Part shown: in pieces, positions 52,214 through 61,077 of the stretch
Layout: each line of letters opens with the position of its first letter
Numbering within the stretch: the stretch's first letter is position 1
From: Desulfosarcina sp.
GTDB taxonomy: Bacteria > Desulfobacterota > Desulfobacteria > Desulfobacterales > Desulfosarcinaceae
Direction of reading: 5' to 3'
NCBI GenBank assembly: GCA_014237405.1
Contig: JABZFO010000113.1
Location: 1 to 64,000 of the forward strand
Length of the DNA stretch: 64,000 bases
The notes under the pieces: generated by a model
Databases searched by the model: none
What the model saw: the letters and a program-made list of their open reading frames with translations, nothing else
Told to the model about the DNA's origin: nothing
Position numbers and translations under genes: made by a program

Positions 52214-54376
52214 TTAGCGTATCGGGATAATCTCCTCGTTATGCTTCTTGGCGGTCTTTTTACGGGCACATGCCATGCAGATCGCCCGTCCATCCACCAC
52301 CGTGGCGATCCCTTTCAGCCGACGGGTGATATAGTCATGATATTTGGCAGGGCCCAGGGCGGTGCCGCACTGGGCGCAATACTCCAGCTTCAGGCGGTTC
52401 AATACGGTTCCGCACAGCGACAGAATTCGTTCTCCACCCACATCTTTGATCTGCATCGCGCCATTGGGGCAGTTTTCTGCACAGGCGCCACAGGTAATGC
52501 AGCGGTCAGCCGTATCTCTAAAATCGGTCTTAACCGGATGGTCAAAATCCAGGTAGCCAAGCTGAAGCGCATTAATTCCCATTTTGTCTCTACAGACATC
52601 CACACAGGCCCCACATCGGCGGCACACATCGCATCGCAGGCAGCGGCGGGCCTCTTCACGGACCTGGTTTTCCGAGTATCCCAACTCCACCTGTTGAAAG
52701 GTCACCCGTCTCCTGTTGTAGTTGAGCAGGCTCATTTCCGGTTTCTTCAGGTTCATTTTTGTGCTGGCCGGCACCTCCAGAAAATCGAGGCGGGCACGGC
52801 GTACCGGTACCGGCGGCATGCTCGGCTGTGGAATGCCTAAAAGGTAACGATCGATGGCCTGGGCAGCCTTTTTACCGCCGCCGATGGCCTCCACTACCGT
52901 TGCCGGCCCCAGCACGGCATCACCGGCGGAGAAAACCCCAGGCGTGGAGGTCTCCATGCAGGCGCGGTTGACATCAATGGTGTTGCGCCGGGTCCATTTC
53001 AGCCCGGTGAGGCTTTCCATACACTCATTGTCCACACGCTGGCCGATGGCGGGGATCACCACATCGGTTTCGATGGTATATTCGCTTCCCTCAATGGGCA
53101 CCGGGTATTTACGGTCACTCCCCGCTTTGGCCACCAGTTCGGCTCTCAGGCAGCGAAGGCCGGTAACGCGGCCGTTTTCACCGATGATTTTCACCGGAAC
53201 GGTGAGAAACGACATGGCAATATCTTCTTCTTCGGCCTGCTCGACCTCTTCCGGATCAGCCGGCATCTCTGAGTGGGTTCGGCGATAGGCGATCGTCACC
53301 TCTTCACATCCCAGCCGGACGCAGGTTCTGGCCGCATCGATGGCCACGTTGCCGCCACCGATGATCACCACCCGCTTGCCCGGGGCATGGCGCTCACCGA
53401 GGGCGACATTTTTTAAGATGTCGATGGCATCCAGCACCTGGGGGTAGTCGTTTTCCCCTGGAATGCCTAAATGGTAAGGTTTATGGGCACCGATGGTGAA
53501 GAGAAAGGCTTCATACCCTTCGTCTTTAAGCTGCTGAAGGGTGATGTCCGTGCCGAATCGCGTATTATAGGCAAAAGTCACGCCCAGATCTTCGATCATG
53601 GCGACCTCCCGATCGATCACCTCCCGGGGCAGGCGGTATCGGGGAATGCCCACCATCATCATACCGCCGGCCACCGGCAGCGCTTCAAACACCTTCACCG
53701 TGTACCCTTTCAGCGCCAGATAATAGGCCGCACTCATACCGGCCGGACCGGCACCGATTACGGCCACCTTTTTACCTTGATCAGGTGCCTTCTCGGGATT
53801 CTTGTATTGCCGGTCCGACATGGCCCGTTCGGCGGCATACGCCTTTAGAAATTTGATCGAAATCGGCGTATCTATTCTTGCTCGGACACACATGAATTCA
53901 CAGGGGCGGGTGCAGACCAGTCCGCACACCCATGGAAACGGGTTATCCTTGCGGATGATATCGATGGCCTCTGCATCACGGCCCATACCGATCAGGGTCA
54001 CATAGGAGGGGACATCGATACCTGCCGGACAGGCCGTCTGACAGGGCGCCGGTGCCAGGAGAATGCACTCCCCGGTGGTACAATTATGCGTTTTCACGTG
54101 ACTGGCAAAGGTTTCCGCGTTTTCCTGAATGGTGGATTGCACAAACTTGCCGGTTTCCATACTCACGGCGTCGGACCCCTTTTCCACCAGTTCCCGGGCC
54201 AGGTCGTCGATGGCGGACAAATGATCGTCCCCGGCCCGTCCCCAGGCAATGTCATCTGTCAGTACCAGAATCTCTTCGGCGAGCCGGCGGCAATATGGAT
54301 CCACCAGGCGGTTGGCATCAAGCGTCTCTTTCAATTGGACAATAGCGCTGTGTACCGGACATTTTCCAGCGATCAT
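52214..54376 (-). CDS. Glutamate synthase small-subunit-like FAD/NAD(P) oxidoreductase with [4Fe-4S] domains
   Basis: 720 residues. A ~110-residue helical N-terminal extension, then the GltD/NfnB core: cluster motif 'CQTACPAGIDVPSYVTLIGM' with 'GLVCTRPCEFMC', FAD 'KKVAVIGAGPAGMSAAYYLA', NAD(P) 'GKRVVIIGGGNVAIDAARTC' and 'TPGVFSAGDAVLGPATVVEA'. The C-terminal third has further [4Fe-4S] motifs ('CLRCDVCRRCGACVDVCRDK', 'RCITCGACAENCPNGAMQIK') and the shared tail 'YCAQCGTALGPAKYHDYI...ICMACARKK'. Such subunits often take part in electron bifurcation or confurcation with NuoEF-like partners (inference). Confidence 0.88.
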   Translation of the reverse strand: MIAGKCPVHSAIVQLKETLDANRLVDPYCRRLAEEILVLTDDIAWGRAGDDHLSAIDDLARELVEKGSDAVSMETGKFVQSTIQENAETFASHVKTHNCTTGECILLAPAPCQTACPAGIDVPSYVTLIGMGRDAEAIDIIRKDNPFPWVCGLVCTRPCEFMCVRARIDTPISIKFLKAYAAERAMSDRQYKNPEKAPDQGKKVAVIGAGPAGMSAAYYLALKGYTVKVFEALPVAGGMMMVGIPRYRLPREVIDREVAMIEDLGVTFAYNTRFGTDITLQQLKDEGYEAFLFTIGAHKPYHLGIPGENDYPQVLDAIDILKNVALGERHAPGKRVVIIGGGNVAIDAARTCVRLGCEEVTIAYRRTHSEMPADPEEVEQAEEEDIAMSFLTVPVKIIGENGRVTGLRCLRAELVAKAGSDRKYPVPIEGSEYTIETDVVIPAIGQRVDNECMESLTGLKWTRRNTIDVNRACMETSTPGVFSAGDAVLGPATVVEAIGGGKKAAQAIDRYLLGIPQPSMPPVPVRRARLDFLEVPASTKMNLKKPEMSLLNYNRRRVTFQQVELGYSENQVREEARRCLRCDVCRRCGACVDVCRDKMGINALQLGYLDFDHPVKTDFRDTADRCITCGACAENCPNGAMQIKDVGGERILSLCGTVLNRLKLEYCAQCGTALGPAKYHDYITRRLKGIATVVDGRAICMACARKKTAKKHNEEIIPIR

Positions 54377-54481
54377 AGCAGGTTACCTCATTTGTTGGAC
54401 TCGGGGCCACCGGATACCTCCGGCATCCACTCATCGTAAAACCGAAGGATCGGAAAACAGCCCGTTCAGAATCTCATGGCA

Positions 54482-54982
54482 TTATTGCGCAGCTTCCAAC
54501 CGGGCATGTCTTTCTCGTTTGATGGGATTGATATTTTCGGCCACATCGAAATGGAGACAGCCGGTGGTGCATACCGCTACACACGCCGGTTCCAAGCCGG
54601 CATCCAGTCGGTCCATGCACAGATCACACTTGACCACCCGGCCGCGACTGGGGTCCCATTGGGGTGCACCCCATGGACATGCCGAAATACAGCTTTTGCA
54701 CCCGACGCACAGGTCATGATTGACAAATACGATCCCGTCCTTGGCTCTGCGCTGCATGGCCCCTGCCGGACAGGCCTCGATGCACCAGGGTTTCTCACAG
54801 TGAAAGCAACCCACATAGATATAGGCCGCTTCCGGCTGTCCGTTCACCATCCTGGGCCCCACTTCTATAATCTCGCAGAGTTTCGGCCCAACCGGCAGCG
54901 ATTTATTGCTTTTGCATTGAATTTCACAGGAGTGGCATCCGATGCATTTGTCCGTGTCCTGATAGAGATGATATTTGCTCAT
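54482..54982 (-). CDS. HycB/PsrB-like four-cluster ferredoxin (copy 2)
   Basis: 166 residues with four [4Fe-4S] motifs: 'KCIGCHSCEIQCKSNKSLPV', 'CFHCEKPWCIEACPAGAMQR', 'LCVGCKSCISACPWGAPQWD' and 'CDLCMDRLDAGLEPACVAVC'. It is a close paralogue of the protein at 58381-58884. These subunits relay electrons from a molybdopterin enzyme. The start at 54982 ('MSKYHLYQDTDKC') matches the paralogue start; the upstream frame to 55033 is rejected. Two copies in one operon suggest two entry points or exchangeable partners. Confidence 0.9.
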   Translation of the reverse strand: MSKYHLYQDTDKCIGCHSCEIQCKSNKSLPVGPKLCEIIEVGPRMVNGQPEAAYIYVGCFHCEKPWCIEACPAGAMQRRAKDGIVFVNHDLCVGCKSCISACPWGAPQWDPSRGRVVKCDLCMDRLDAGLEPACVAVCTTGCLHFDVAENINPIKRERHARLEAAQ

Positions 54983-55054
54983 TAGGCTTTTCGACTCCTT
55001 CATGCGGGGTAAAGCGGATAGGGCCGCATCCAAAATAAAGAAAAGGTTATTCCC

Positions 55055-55861
55055 TCAAACAACAAAGGGCATGGCGCCGCCCCCAAAGGGGACATTGACC
55101 GGCGAGGGGCGCTCTTTGTTCTTAACGCATTCCGGGCAGATATAATCCACCAGTTCCAGTCCTTTTGTTTTGTATGCCCGCTCATTGATGCGATCCAAAT
55201 ATTTTTTAGGGGCAAAGGGACGGCCGCACTCAGTGCACTTCTCCAACTTGAATCGGGCGATGACCTGCCCCCACGTGTAAATTTTTCGCTCATCACCCCG
55301 ATCCTCGATCCGAATCGCACCGGTCGGGCAAACCTGGGCACAGGATCCGCACCCGATGCAGTATTCCGACAATCGTTCAAAATCCGTGGTCACCTTCCGG
55401 TCATAGCCCCGGTTGACCCAGCACAGGGCATAGGCGCCGATTTTATCCCGGCAGACCCGAACACATCGCCCACACCGCACGCAATCGTCTTCTTCACCGG
55501 TTCGGAAACGGCTGGTGGCGACGCCGCATTTACCGGCAAGGTCCAGCAGTTCTTTACTGTAAGGGGAGCGCCCCAGCAGCAGCTCGATAATCAGGCGGCG
55601 ATCTCTACGAATCCGCTTGGTTTCGGTCTCCACAATCAGGCCCTCTTTAACTTCCTGAATACAGGATACACGGATAGAATGCCGGATGGCTCCGCTGACT
55701 TCAACGATGCAAAGCCGGCAGGTGCCTTCGGGTTCCAGGGCTTCATGATGACAAAGCGTGGGGATAAAAATCCCTTCGTTTTTAGCCGCCTCCAGTACGG
55801 TCATCCCTTCCGGAGCCTGAATCTCACGGCCGTTGATTGTCAGATTGACCAGTGTTGCCAT
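55055..55861 (-). CDS. NuoG/HoxU-like [2Fe-2S]/[4Fe-4S] protein (copy 1)
   Basis: 268 residues. [2Fe-2S] domain ('LCHHEALEPEGTCRLCIVEV', 'VSCIQEVKEGL'), helical middle, [4Fe-4S] sets 'DDCVRCGRCVRVCRDKIGAY' and 'EYCIGCGSCAQVCPTGAIRI', and the C-terminal module 'KCTECGRPFAPKKYLDRINE...YICPECVKNKE'. Paralogue of 51162-51971. GGAG lies before the ATG at 55861, and it follows the NuoF-like gene by 10 bases. The frame extending to 55981 overlaps NuoF and is rejected. It would pass electrons from the FMN subunit to the molybdopterin side. Confidence 0.88.
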   Translation of the reverse strand: MATLVNLTINGREIQAPEGMTVLEAAKNEGIFIPTLCHHEALEPEGTCRLCIVEVSGAIRHSIRVSCIQEVKEGLIVETETKRIRRDRRLIIELLLGRSPYSKELLDLAGKCGVATSRFRTGEEDDCVRCGRCVRVCRDKIGAYALCWVNRGYDRKVTTDFERLSEYCIGCGSCAQVCPTGAIRIEDRGDERKIYTWGQVIARFKLEKCTECGRPFAPKKYLDRINERAYKTKGLELVDYICPECVKNKERPSPVNVPFGGGAMPFVV

Positions 55862-55871
55862 GGATAATCTC

Positions 55872-57653
55872 CTATCCTTTCTGGACCGCGTCGAACTTGC
55901 ACCCTTCGTAGCATACGCGGCATTTGACGCATTTTTCCTGATCGATATAATGCGGTTCTTTCTTCTCGCCGGATATGGCACCGGTGGGACAGTTTCTCGC
56001 GCAAATGGTGCATCCGGTGCATTTTGCCTCGTCGATGGTAAAGGTGGTGAGTGCCTTGCACACCCCGGCCGGACATTTCTTGTTTACAATATGGGCCTCA
56101 TACTCTTCGCGGAAGTACTGCAATGTGGACAGCACGGAATTAGGGGCACTGGTGCCCAATGCGCAGAGCGAGGCATCCTGCATCATCAGGGAAAGTTCTT
56201 CCAGCATGTCGATGTGCTCGGGTGTTCCTTTTCCTTCGGTGATCTCCGTGAGCAGTCTCACCATCTGGGCCGTCCCTTCCCGGCATGGGGTGCATTGGCC
56301 GCAGCCCTCGTCTTTGCAGAACTGCAGAAAATATTTGGCCATATCCACCATGCAGGTGTCCTCATCCAGGACGATCATGCCTCCGGAACCCATCATGGAT
56401 CCGGCCTTGCTCAGGTTCTCGTAGTCCACCGGCATATCCAGGTGGCTGGCCGGAATACAACCTCCGGAAGGGCCACCGGTCTGGACCGCCTTGAAGGCTT
56501 TTTTCTTGGGGATCCCACCACCGATCTTGTAGATGATGTCCCTTAGCGGAATACCCATGGGCACTTCCACCAAACCGGTATTGTTGATTTTGCCGACCAG
56601 GGAAAAAATTTTGGTTCCCTTGCTGGTCTCCGTGCCGATACCCGCGTACCACTGGGCGCCCTTATCGATAATCAGCGGAACATTGGCCCAGGTTTCCACG
56701 TTGTTCAGATTGCTGGGTTTGCCCCACAGGCCCCTGTCCGTGGTATGGACGTATTTGGGTCGCGGTTCACCGGCCCGATCTTCAATGGAGGTCATCAGGG
56801 CCGTGGACTCTCCGCAGACAAAGGCACCGGCACCCAACACGACCTTGATTTCGAAGTTGACATCCGTCCCGAAGATTTTTTCTCCAAGAAAATGATGCTC
56901 CCGGGCCTGATCCAACGCCATGCGCAGCCGCGCCACCGCCAGCGGATACTCCGCACGAATGTAAACATAGCCCTCCTCAGAGCCGATGGCATGGGCACCG
57001 ATGATCATTCCCTCGATGACGGCGTGGGGATTACCCTCGACGATGGATCGGTCCATAAAGGCCCCCGGATCCCCCTCGTCCGCGTTGCACAACACATATT
57101 TTATCGTTCCGGGTGCCCGGCGGCAACTCTCCCACTTGATGCCAGCGGGGAACCCACCGCCACCCCTTCCCCGCAATCCGGACGCCTTGATGTCGGCAAT
57201 GATCTGTTCCGGATCCATTTTCAGGGCTTTGCGTACCGCATGGTAACCGCCGGCGTCCATGTACTCGTCGATGGATTCGGGATCGATCTGTCCGCAGTTG
57301 GCCAGCACCAGCTTTTTCTGCAGGCTGTGAAAATCATGGTAGTCTTTTTTGACCAGCCATTTGGACACCGGCTTGCCGCCGATAATATGTTCCTCCACAA
57401 TCTTGATCGCTTTTTCCGGCGTAACGAACTGGTATGTCTCGGTCTGGCCATTGACGGCGACATCCACGAGCACATCTTTGGCACAAAACCCGCGGCACCC
57501 AACCTTGTGGGTTCTCGGGGTAAATTTGGCATCCAGACTCTTTTCCGTGAAAGCCGACTGAAAGGCCTCGATAACTTTGTATCCACCGGCGGCAACACCA
57601 CCGGTGCCTGTGCAGATACTGACAACGATATCCTTGCTTGCTTTTTTCGCCAT
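55872..57653 (-). CDS. NuoF/HydB-like NAD-dependent flavoprotein subunit
   Basis: 593 residues. A thioredoxin-like N-terminal domain, then the NuoF core: NADH/FMN-binding 'GLRGRGGGGFPAGIKWESCR', 'YVLCNADEGDPGAFMDRSIV', 'FVCGESTALMTSIEDRAGEP', the [4Fe-4S] motif 'CKDEGCGQCTPCREGTAQM', and a C-terminal pair of [4Fe-4S] motifs ('CTGCTICARNCPTGAI', 'CVKCRVCYEGCKF'). In the N-terminal domain the usual C-x-G-T-x-C reads 'CTGTGGVAAGG', so one [2Fe-2S] ligand is replaced by Gly, while the 'GCRGFC' pair is kept. It is the NAD(H) site of the complex. It follows the NuoE-like gene by 15 bases. Confidence 0.93.
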   Translation of the reverse strand: MAKKASKDIVVSICTGTGGVAAGGYKVIEAFQSAFTEKSLDAKFTPRTHKVGCRGFCAKDVLVDVAVNGQTETYQFVTPEKAIKIVEEHIIGGKPVSKWLVKKDYHDFHSLQKKLVLANCGQIDPESIDEYMDAGGYHAVRKALKMDPEQIIADIKASGLRGRGGGGFPAGIKWESCRRAPGTIKYVLCNADEGDPGAFMDRSIVEGNPHAVIEGMIIGAHAIGSEEGYVYIRAEYPLAVARLRMALDQAREHHFLGEKIFGTDVNFEIKVVLGAGAFVCGESTALMTSIEDRAGEPRPKYVHTTDRGLWGKPSNLNNVETWANVPLIIDKGAQWYAGIGTETSKGTKIFSLVGKINNTGLVEVPMGIPLRDIIYKIGGGIPKKKAFKAVQTGGPSGGCIPASHLDMPVDYENLSKAGSMMGSGGMIVLDEDTCMVDMAKYFLQFCKDEGCGQCTPCREGTAQMVRLLTEITEGKGTPEHIDMLEELSLMMQDASLCALGTSAPNSVLSTLQYFREEYEAHIVNKKCPAGVCKALTTFTIDEAKCTGCTICARNCPTGAISGEKKEPHYIDQEKCVKCRVCYEGCKFDAVQKG

Positions 57654-57668
57654 AGTGAGAACCCCGGT

Positions 57669-58136
57669 CTATCCGTTTTCAGACGATTCGTGTTGTTTCA
57701 AAATGGTCGAGACCTGTTTCGGTTTAACCTGCCCGTAGGTTTCTTCATTGACAACCACTGCCGGGGCCAGGCTGCAGGCACCGATGCACCGCACCTCTTC
57801 CAGGGAAAAATTCATATCGTCGGTACTTTCTCCGATGTCGATATTCAATTTCTCCCGGAGTGCGTCCATCACCTTTCCAGCCCCTTTGACGTGGCAGGCC
57901 GTACCCAGGCAGACGGATATCACGTTTTTCCCTTTGGGCTCTAAGCTGAACCGGTTATAGAAATTGACGATACTGTAAATCTGGGTGATGGGTATCTGGG
58001 TTCGTTTGGAGATATACCGCAGCTCTTCTTCCGGAAGGTAACTGTAGCGGTTCTGCACTTCGTGGAGAATCCCGATCAGATTTCCCTTGACGCCCTGGAA
58101 CTTTTCCAGGATTTCATTAACACCGGCCACATCCAT
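57669..58136 (-). CDS. NuoE-like [2Fe-2S] subunit
   Basis: 155 residues with the thioredoxin-like 24-kDa fold. The four ligands are in 'VCLGTACHVKGAGKVMDALR' (C-x4-C) and 'VRCIGACSLAPAVVVNEETY' (C-x3-C). 'GILHEVQNRYSYLPEEELRY' and 'IPITQIYSIVNFYNRFSLEP' are typical. It carries one [2Fe-2S] cluster beside the FMN of the NuoF-like subunit, with which it forms the NAD(H) module. Confidence 0.94.
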   Translation of the reverse strand: MDVAGVNEILEKFQGVKGNLIGILHEVQNRYSYLPEEELRYISKRTQIPITQIYSIVNFYNRFSLEPKGKNVISVCLGTACHVKGAGKVMDALREKLNIDIGESTDDMNFSLEEVRCIGACSLAPAVVVNEETYGQVKPKQVSTILKQHESSENG

Positions 58137-58232
58137 GGTTCGACTCCTTGTTGGTCTCTATCCCCATCCATTAAGAGCACCCGGTCGTTGCCGGTATGCT
58201 ACTGTGGAACGAAATACGTATTCGGTAACCAT

Positions 58233-58380
58233 CTCGTGTCCATCCAGAAACGATGATTTTTGTTCAAGATCAAGGCATGCGAAAAAAAATAACCACAGGC
58301 ATATGGTTGATATTCCGAGGATTATTTTTTGAGCATAACGAAGATATTGGGCAAAAAGACCGTTTATGGACGGACACGAA
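58233..58380. repeat. Palindromic dispersed repeat, copy C, inside the redox operon
   Basis: Terminal inverted repeats CGTGTCCATCCAGAAACG (58235-58252) and CGTTTATGGACGGACACG (58361-58378). Internal GATCAAGGC, a middle stem AAAAAATAA (58284-58292)/TTATTTTTT (58322-58330), and an inner ATAT/ATAT stem between CAGG and CCGAGG. It fills the gap between the NuoE-like gene and the ferredoxin gene, ending exactly at that gene's stop codon, so it must be transcribed as part of the operon. Confidence 0.7.
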
Positions 58381-58884
58381 CTATCTCAGTGGTGCCATAG
58401 CCCGGGCATACCGATCACGCTTGGTCTGCGGGATATGCTCCGCCAGGTCAAACTTCAGACAATGGGTGGTACAGGCGGTCACGCATGCCGGTTGAAGCCC
58501 GGCATCGATCCGGTCCATGCAATAGTCGCATTTGACCACCTTGCCCTTTTCCGGATCCCACTGGGGCGCCCCCCAGGGACAGGCGGAAATGCAGGTTTTA
58601 CAGCCAACACAGAGGTTATGATCCACATATACGATGCCGTCCTTTTCTCGCCTTGTCATGGCACCTGTGGGGCAGGCCGCCACACACCAGGGATTCTGGC
58701 AGTGAAAACAAGGCATGAAGATATAGGAGGCCCGCGGTATATTGTCGATCAGTTGCGGACCGACCTCAACAATCTGACAGAGCCGGGGGCCGGGGGGCAA
58801 CGATTTATTGGTTTTGCATTGAATCTCACAGGCGTGGCAGCCGATGCATTTTTTCGTATCCTGAATCAGGTAATATTTACTCAT
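58381..58884 (-). CDS. HycB/PsrB-like four-cluster ferredoxin (copy 1)
   Basis: 167 residues with four [4Fe-4S] motifs: 'KCIGCHACEIQCKTNKSLPP', 'CFHCQNPWCVAACPTGAMTR', 'LCVGCKTCISACPWGAPQWD' and 'CDYCMDRIDAGLQPACVTAC'. It directly follows the molybdopterin subunit (about 108 bases) and is the expected electron-transfer partner of that enzyme. Close paralogue of 54482-54982. GGAGGATT lies upstream of the ATG. Confidence 0.92.
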   Translation of the reverse strand: MSKYYLIQDTKKCIGCHACEIQCKTNKSLPPGPRLCQIVEVGPQLIDNIPRASYIFMPCFHCQNPWCVAACPTGAMTRREKDGIVYVDHNLCVGCKTCISACPWGAPQWDPEKGKVVKCDYCMDRIDAGLQPACVTACTTHCLKFDLAEHIPQTKRDRYARAMAPLR

Positions 58885-58992
58885 TCAATCCTCCTAAAAA
58901 TTGAGCGGGACCGAAAGCGGTATCGGAGCAGGGGCCGATGGGGCATAAATCTTCCATAGCCTTTTCTTCCTGTATCACCGCACTCAGGTCGA

Positions 58993-61077
58993 CTATACCG
59001 GCTTGACGGTCACAAATGTTTCATGCAAGGCCGGACTGCCACCGATCATATCGGAAACATTCTTCATCAATGCGGCATCATTTACCCCTTTGTTGTAAGA
59101 GCGGGTGGCCGACTCGGCCTCATGGCCAAAACCATGGAGCATGAATACGCTTTCCGGATGGATCAGATTGGTCACATAGGCCTTGATGACACCGGTTCCA
59201 TGTTCGGAAAAAACCTCGACCATATCTCCGTTTTTAATGCCCAACACGGCCGCTTTTTTGTCGTTAATCCAGAGAACATTTTCCGAACAGATCTCGTTCA
59301 GATAGGGATTGTTTTGAGTCGATACATGGGTGTGCAGCGCGTTCCGCCCTGTCGACAGTCGGAACTGTCCCTCGGGGGGCGACGGCATGGGCTCATATTC
59401 GGGAAAGGATTCAAACCCGGCATCTTCCAGCAGGGACGATTTAAATTCGATTTTGCCGGAGGGGGTCTTGAACTTTATCCCGTCGGCCCGGTCCCAGAAG
59501 ATCTTTTTACTTCCGTAGGCAACGCTGCCTTTGGCATTGAAATCTTCCCGTGTAAAGCCCGTCCCCTCCAACTGCCACTTCACAAGGTCTTCCATGGATT
59601 CGTAGGGGAAATAGTCGCCGATACCGATCCGTTCACCGACCTGTTTGAGGATAATGGCACCCTCCCGGGTATCGTACCTGGGGGGGACCACCTGTTGACG
59701 CAGGAACATCTGGGGTTTGAGGCCGTTGGCCTGCTGGACGCAGTCGGTTCGTTCCAGGTAGGTGGACTCGGGAAGGATGACATCACTGTACCAGGCGATA
59801 TCGCTGTAATTGATATCGATAGTGACAATGAGATCAAGCTCTTTCAGGGCTTTTTTTGTAAAATTGGTGTCGTTGATGGACATGAGTGGATCGAACCGGT
59901 AGGCAATCAATGCTTTTACGGGATAGGGGTCTTTGTTGAGAATGGCAAAAGGCAGCATCTGCCCCACGCCGTGGGCAGGATCGGGAAGGGGAAAGTCCGG
60001 TGTTCCCACCTTGTCGAACCGCGGGACGCCGATGCTCGGAAATTTTTGCTCGGTCAGCTTCCGGGCCGGCTTGCCCCCCTCTTCACCGGGGCCTTTTTTA
60101 ATGAAAAACCCGCCTTTAGCCTCCATGCTTCCCAACAACGCGTTGAGGATCATGATGGAACGGCGCATGTAGATTTCGTTGGTATGGTTGGCGCCGCGGT
60201 AACCGAAATGAAAAATCACATGGGGGGCGTCCTGGCTGATCTCCTGGGCGAGGGTTTCGATTTCATGGGCCGCGATACCGGTCTCCTTTTCGGCCCACTC
60301 AGGCGTATACTCCCCGACAAACTCCTGGAGTTCGCTCAAACCGACCACCCAACGATCCACGTAGGCATCATCGTAGAACCGGTCTCTGAGGATCACATGA
60401 ATCAGGGCATAGTTCAGGGCCAGATCGGTGCCCGGCCGGATCATCCAGTATCGTTGGGATTTGGTGGCGGTTTTGGTCACCCTGGGGTCGATGTATGTCA
60501 TTTTAGCCCCATTCTCCAGGGCATCCATCAGGTTGTTGACTTCTTTGACGGCAATGGCCTCAAATATATTGCGCCCATACAGGACGATCTGCTTACAGTT
60601 CTTGTAGTCCATGCTCATCTGAGCATCGGTATAGCCAAATAGAGACCGACAGGCGGTATTCACCGATCCCTTGCACAGCGCATCATGGGTGAAATGGTTG
60701 GGGGATTTGATGGCCTTTAAAAAGGTCTTGCTCACATGGGTGGCCAGCTGGGTCCGTTCCCCAAGCACCACGCTGTGGCCGCCGTACTTGTCGATAACCC
60801 CTTTGAGCTTGCCGCCCACATAATCCAGGGCTTCATCCCAACTGGCTTTTCGCCAGTGGCCGCCGCCTCTTTCCCCCACCCGAATCATTGGCGACTTCAC
60901 CCGTTCATTGTCGTACAGCAGGGCGATGCCGGCGGCGCCACGAGGACACAGGCTCCCATCCATACCAGGCACGTGTGGGTTGCCTTCGATCCATTTTACC
61001 TGGCCGTCTTTCACAATGACCTTGATGGGACATCTCACCGAACACATGAAACAGAGCGTAAATACTTCTTTTTCCAT
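58993..61077 (-). CDS. Molybdopterin-dependent oxidoreductase catalytic subunit
   Basis: 694 residues of the DMSO-reductase superfamily. The N-terminal [4Fe-4S] motif is 'CFMCSVRCPIKVIVKDG...LCPRG'. The likely Mo/W ligand is the Cys in 'FTHDALCKGSVNTACRSLFG', which places it nearer to the thiosulfate/polysulfide reductase group than to typical formate dehydrogenases with Sec or Cys in CHGPS. MGD-binding: 'QIVLYGRNIFEAIAVKEVNN', 'GAKMTYIDPRVTKTATKSQR' and 'TGRNALHTHVSTQNNPYLNE' near the end. No Tat signal, so it is cytoplasmic. With NuoEF-like partners it could be an NAD-linked formate dehydrogenase or sulfur-compound reductase; I cannot decide. The start at 61077 has GGAGGATT upstream. Confidence 0.88.
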   Translation of the reverse strand: MEKEVFTLCFMCSVRCPIKVIVKDGQVKWIEGNPHVPGMDGSLCPRGAAGIALLYDNERVKSPMIRVGERGGGHWRKASWDEALDYVGGKLKGVIDKYGGHSVVLGERTQLATHVSKTFLKAIKSPNHFTHDALCKGSVNTACRSLFGYTDAQMSMDYKNCKQIVLYGRNIFEAIAVKEVNNLMDALENGAKMTYIDPRVTKTATKSQRYWMIRPGTDLALNYALIHVILRDRFYDDAYVDRWVVGLSELQEFVGEYTPEWAEKETGIAAHEIETLAQEISQDAPHVIFHFGYRGANHTNEIYMRRSIMILNALLGSMEAKGGFFIKKGPGEEGGKPARKLTEQKFPSIGVPRFDKVGTPDFPLPDPAHGVGQMLPFAILNKDPYPVKALIAYRFDPLMSINDTNFTKKALKELDLIVTIDINYSDIAWYSDVILPESTYLERTDCVQQANGLKPQMFLRQQVVPPRYDTREGAIILKQVGERIGIGDYFPYESMEDLVKWQLEGTGFTREDFNAKGSVAYGSKKIFWDRADGIKFKTPSGKIEFKSSLLEDAGFESFPEYEPMPSPPEGQFRLSTGRNALHTHVSTQNNPYLNEICSENVLWINDKKAAVLGIKNGDMVEVFSEHGTGVIKAYVTNLIHPESVFMLHGFGHEAESATRSYNKGVNDAALMKNVSDMIGGSPALHETFVTVKPV

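Noticed and set aside
59023-60642. 539-codon forward frame
   Set aside because: Antisense shadow of the molybdopterin oxidoreductase.
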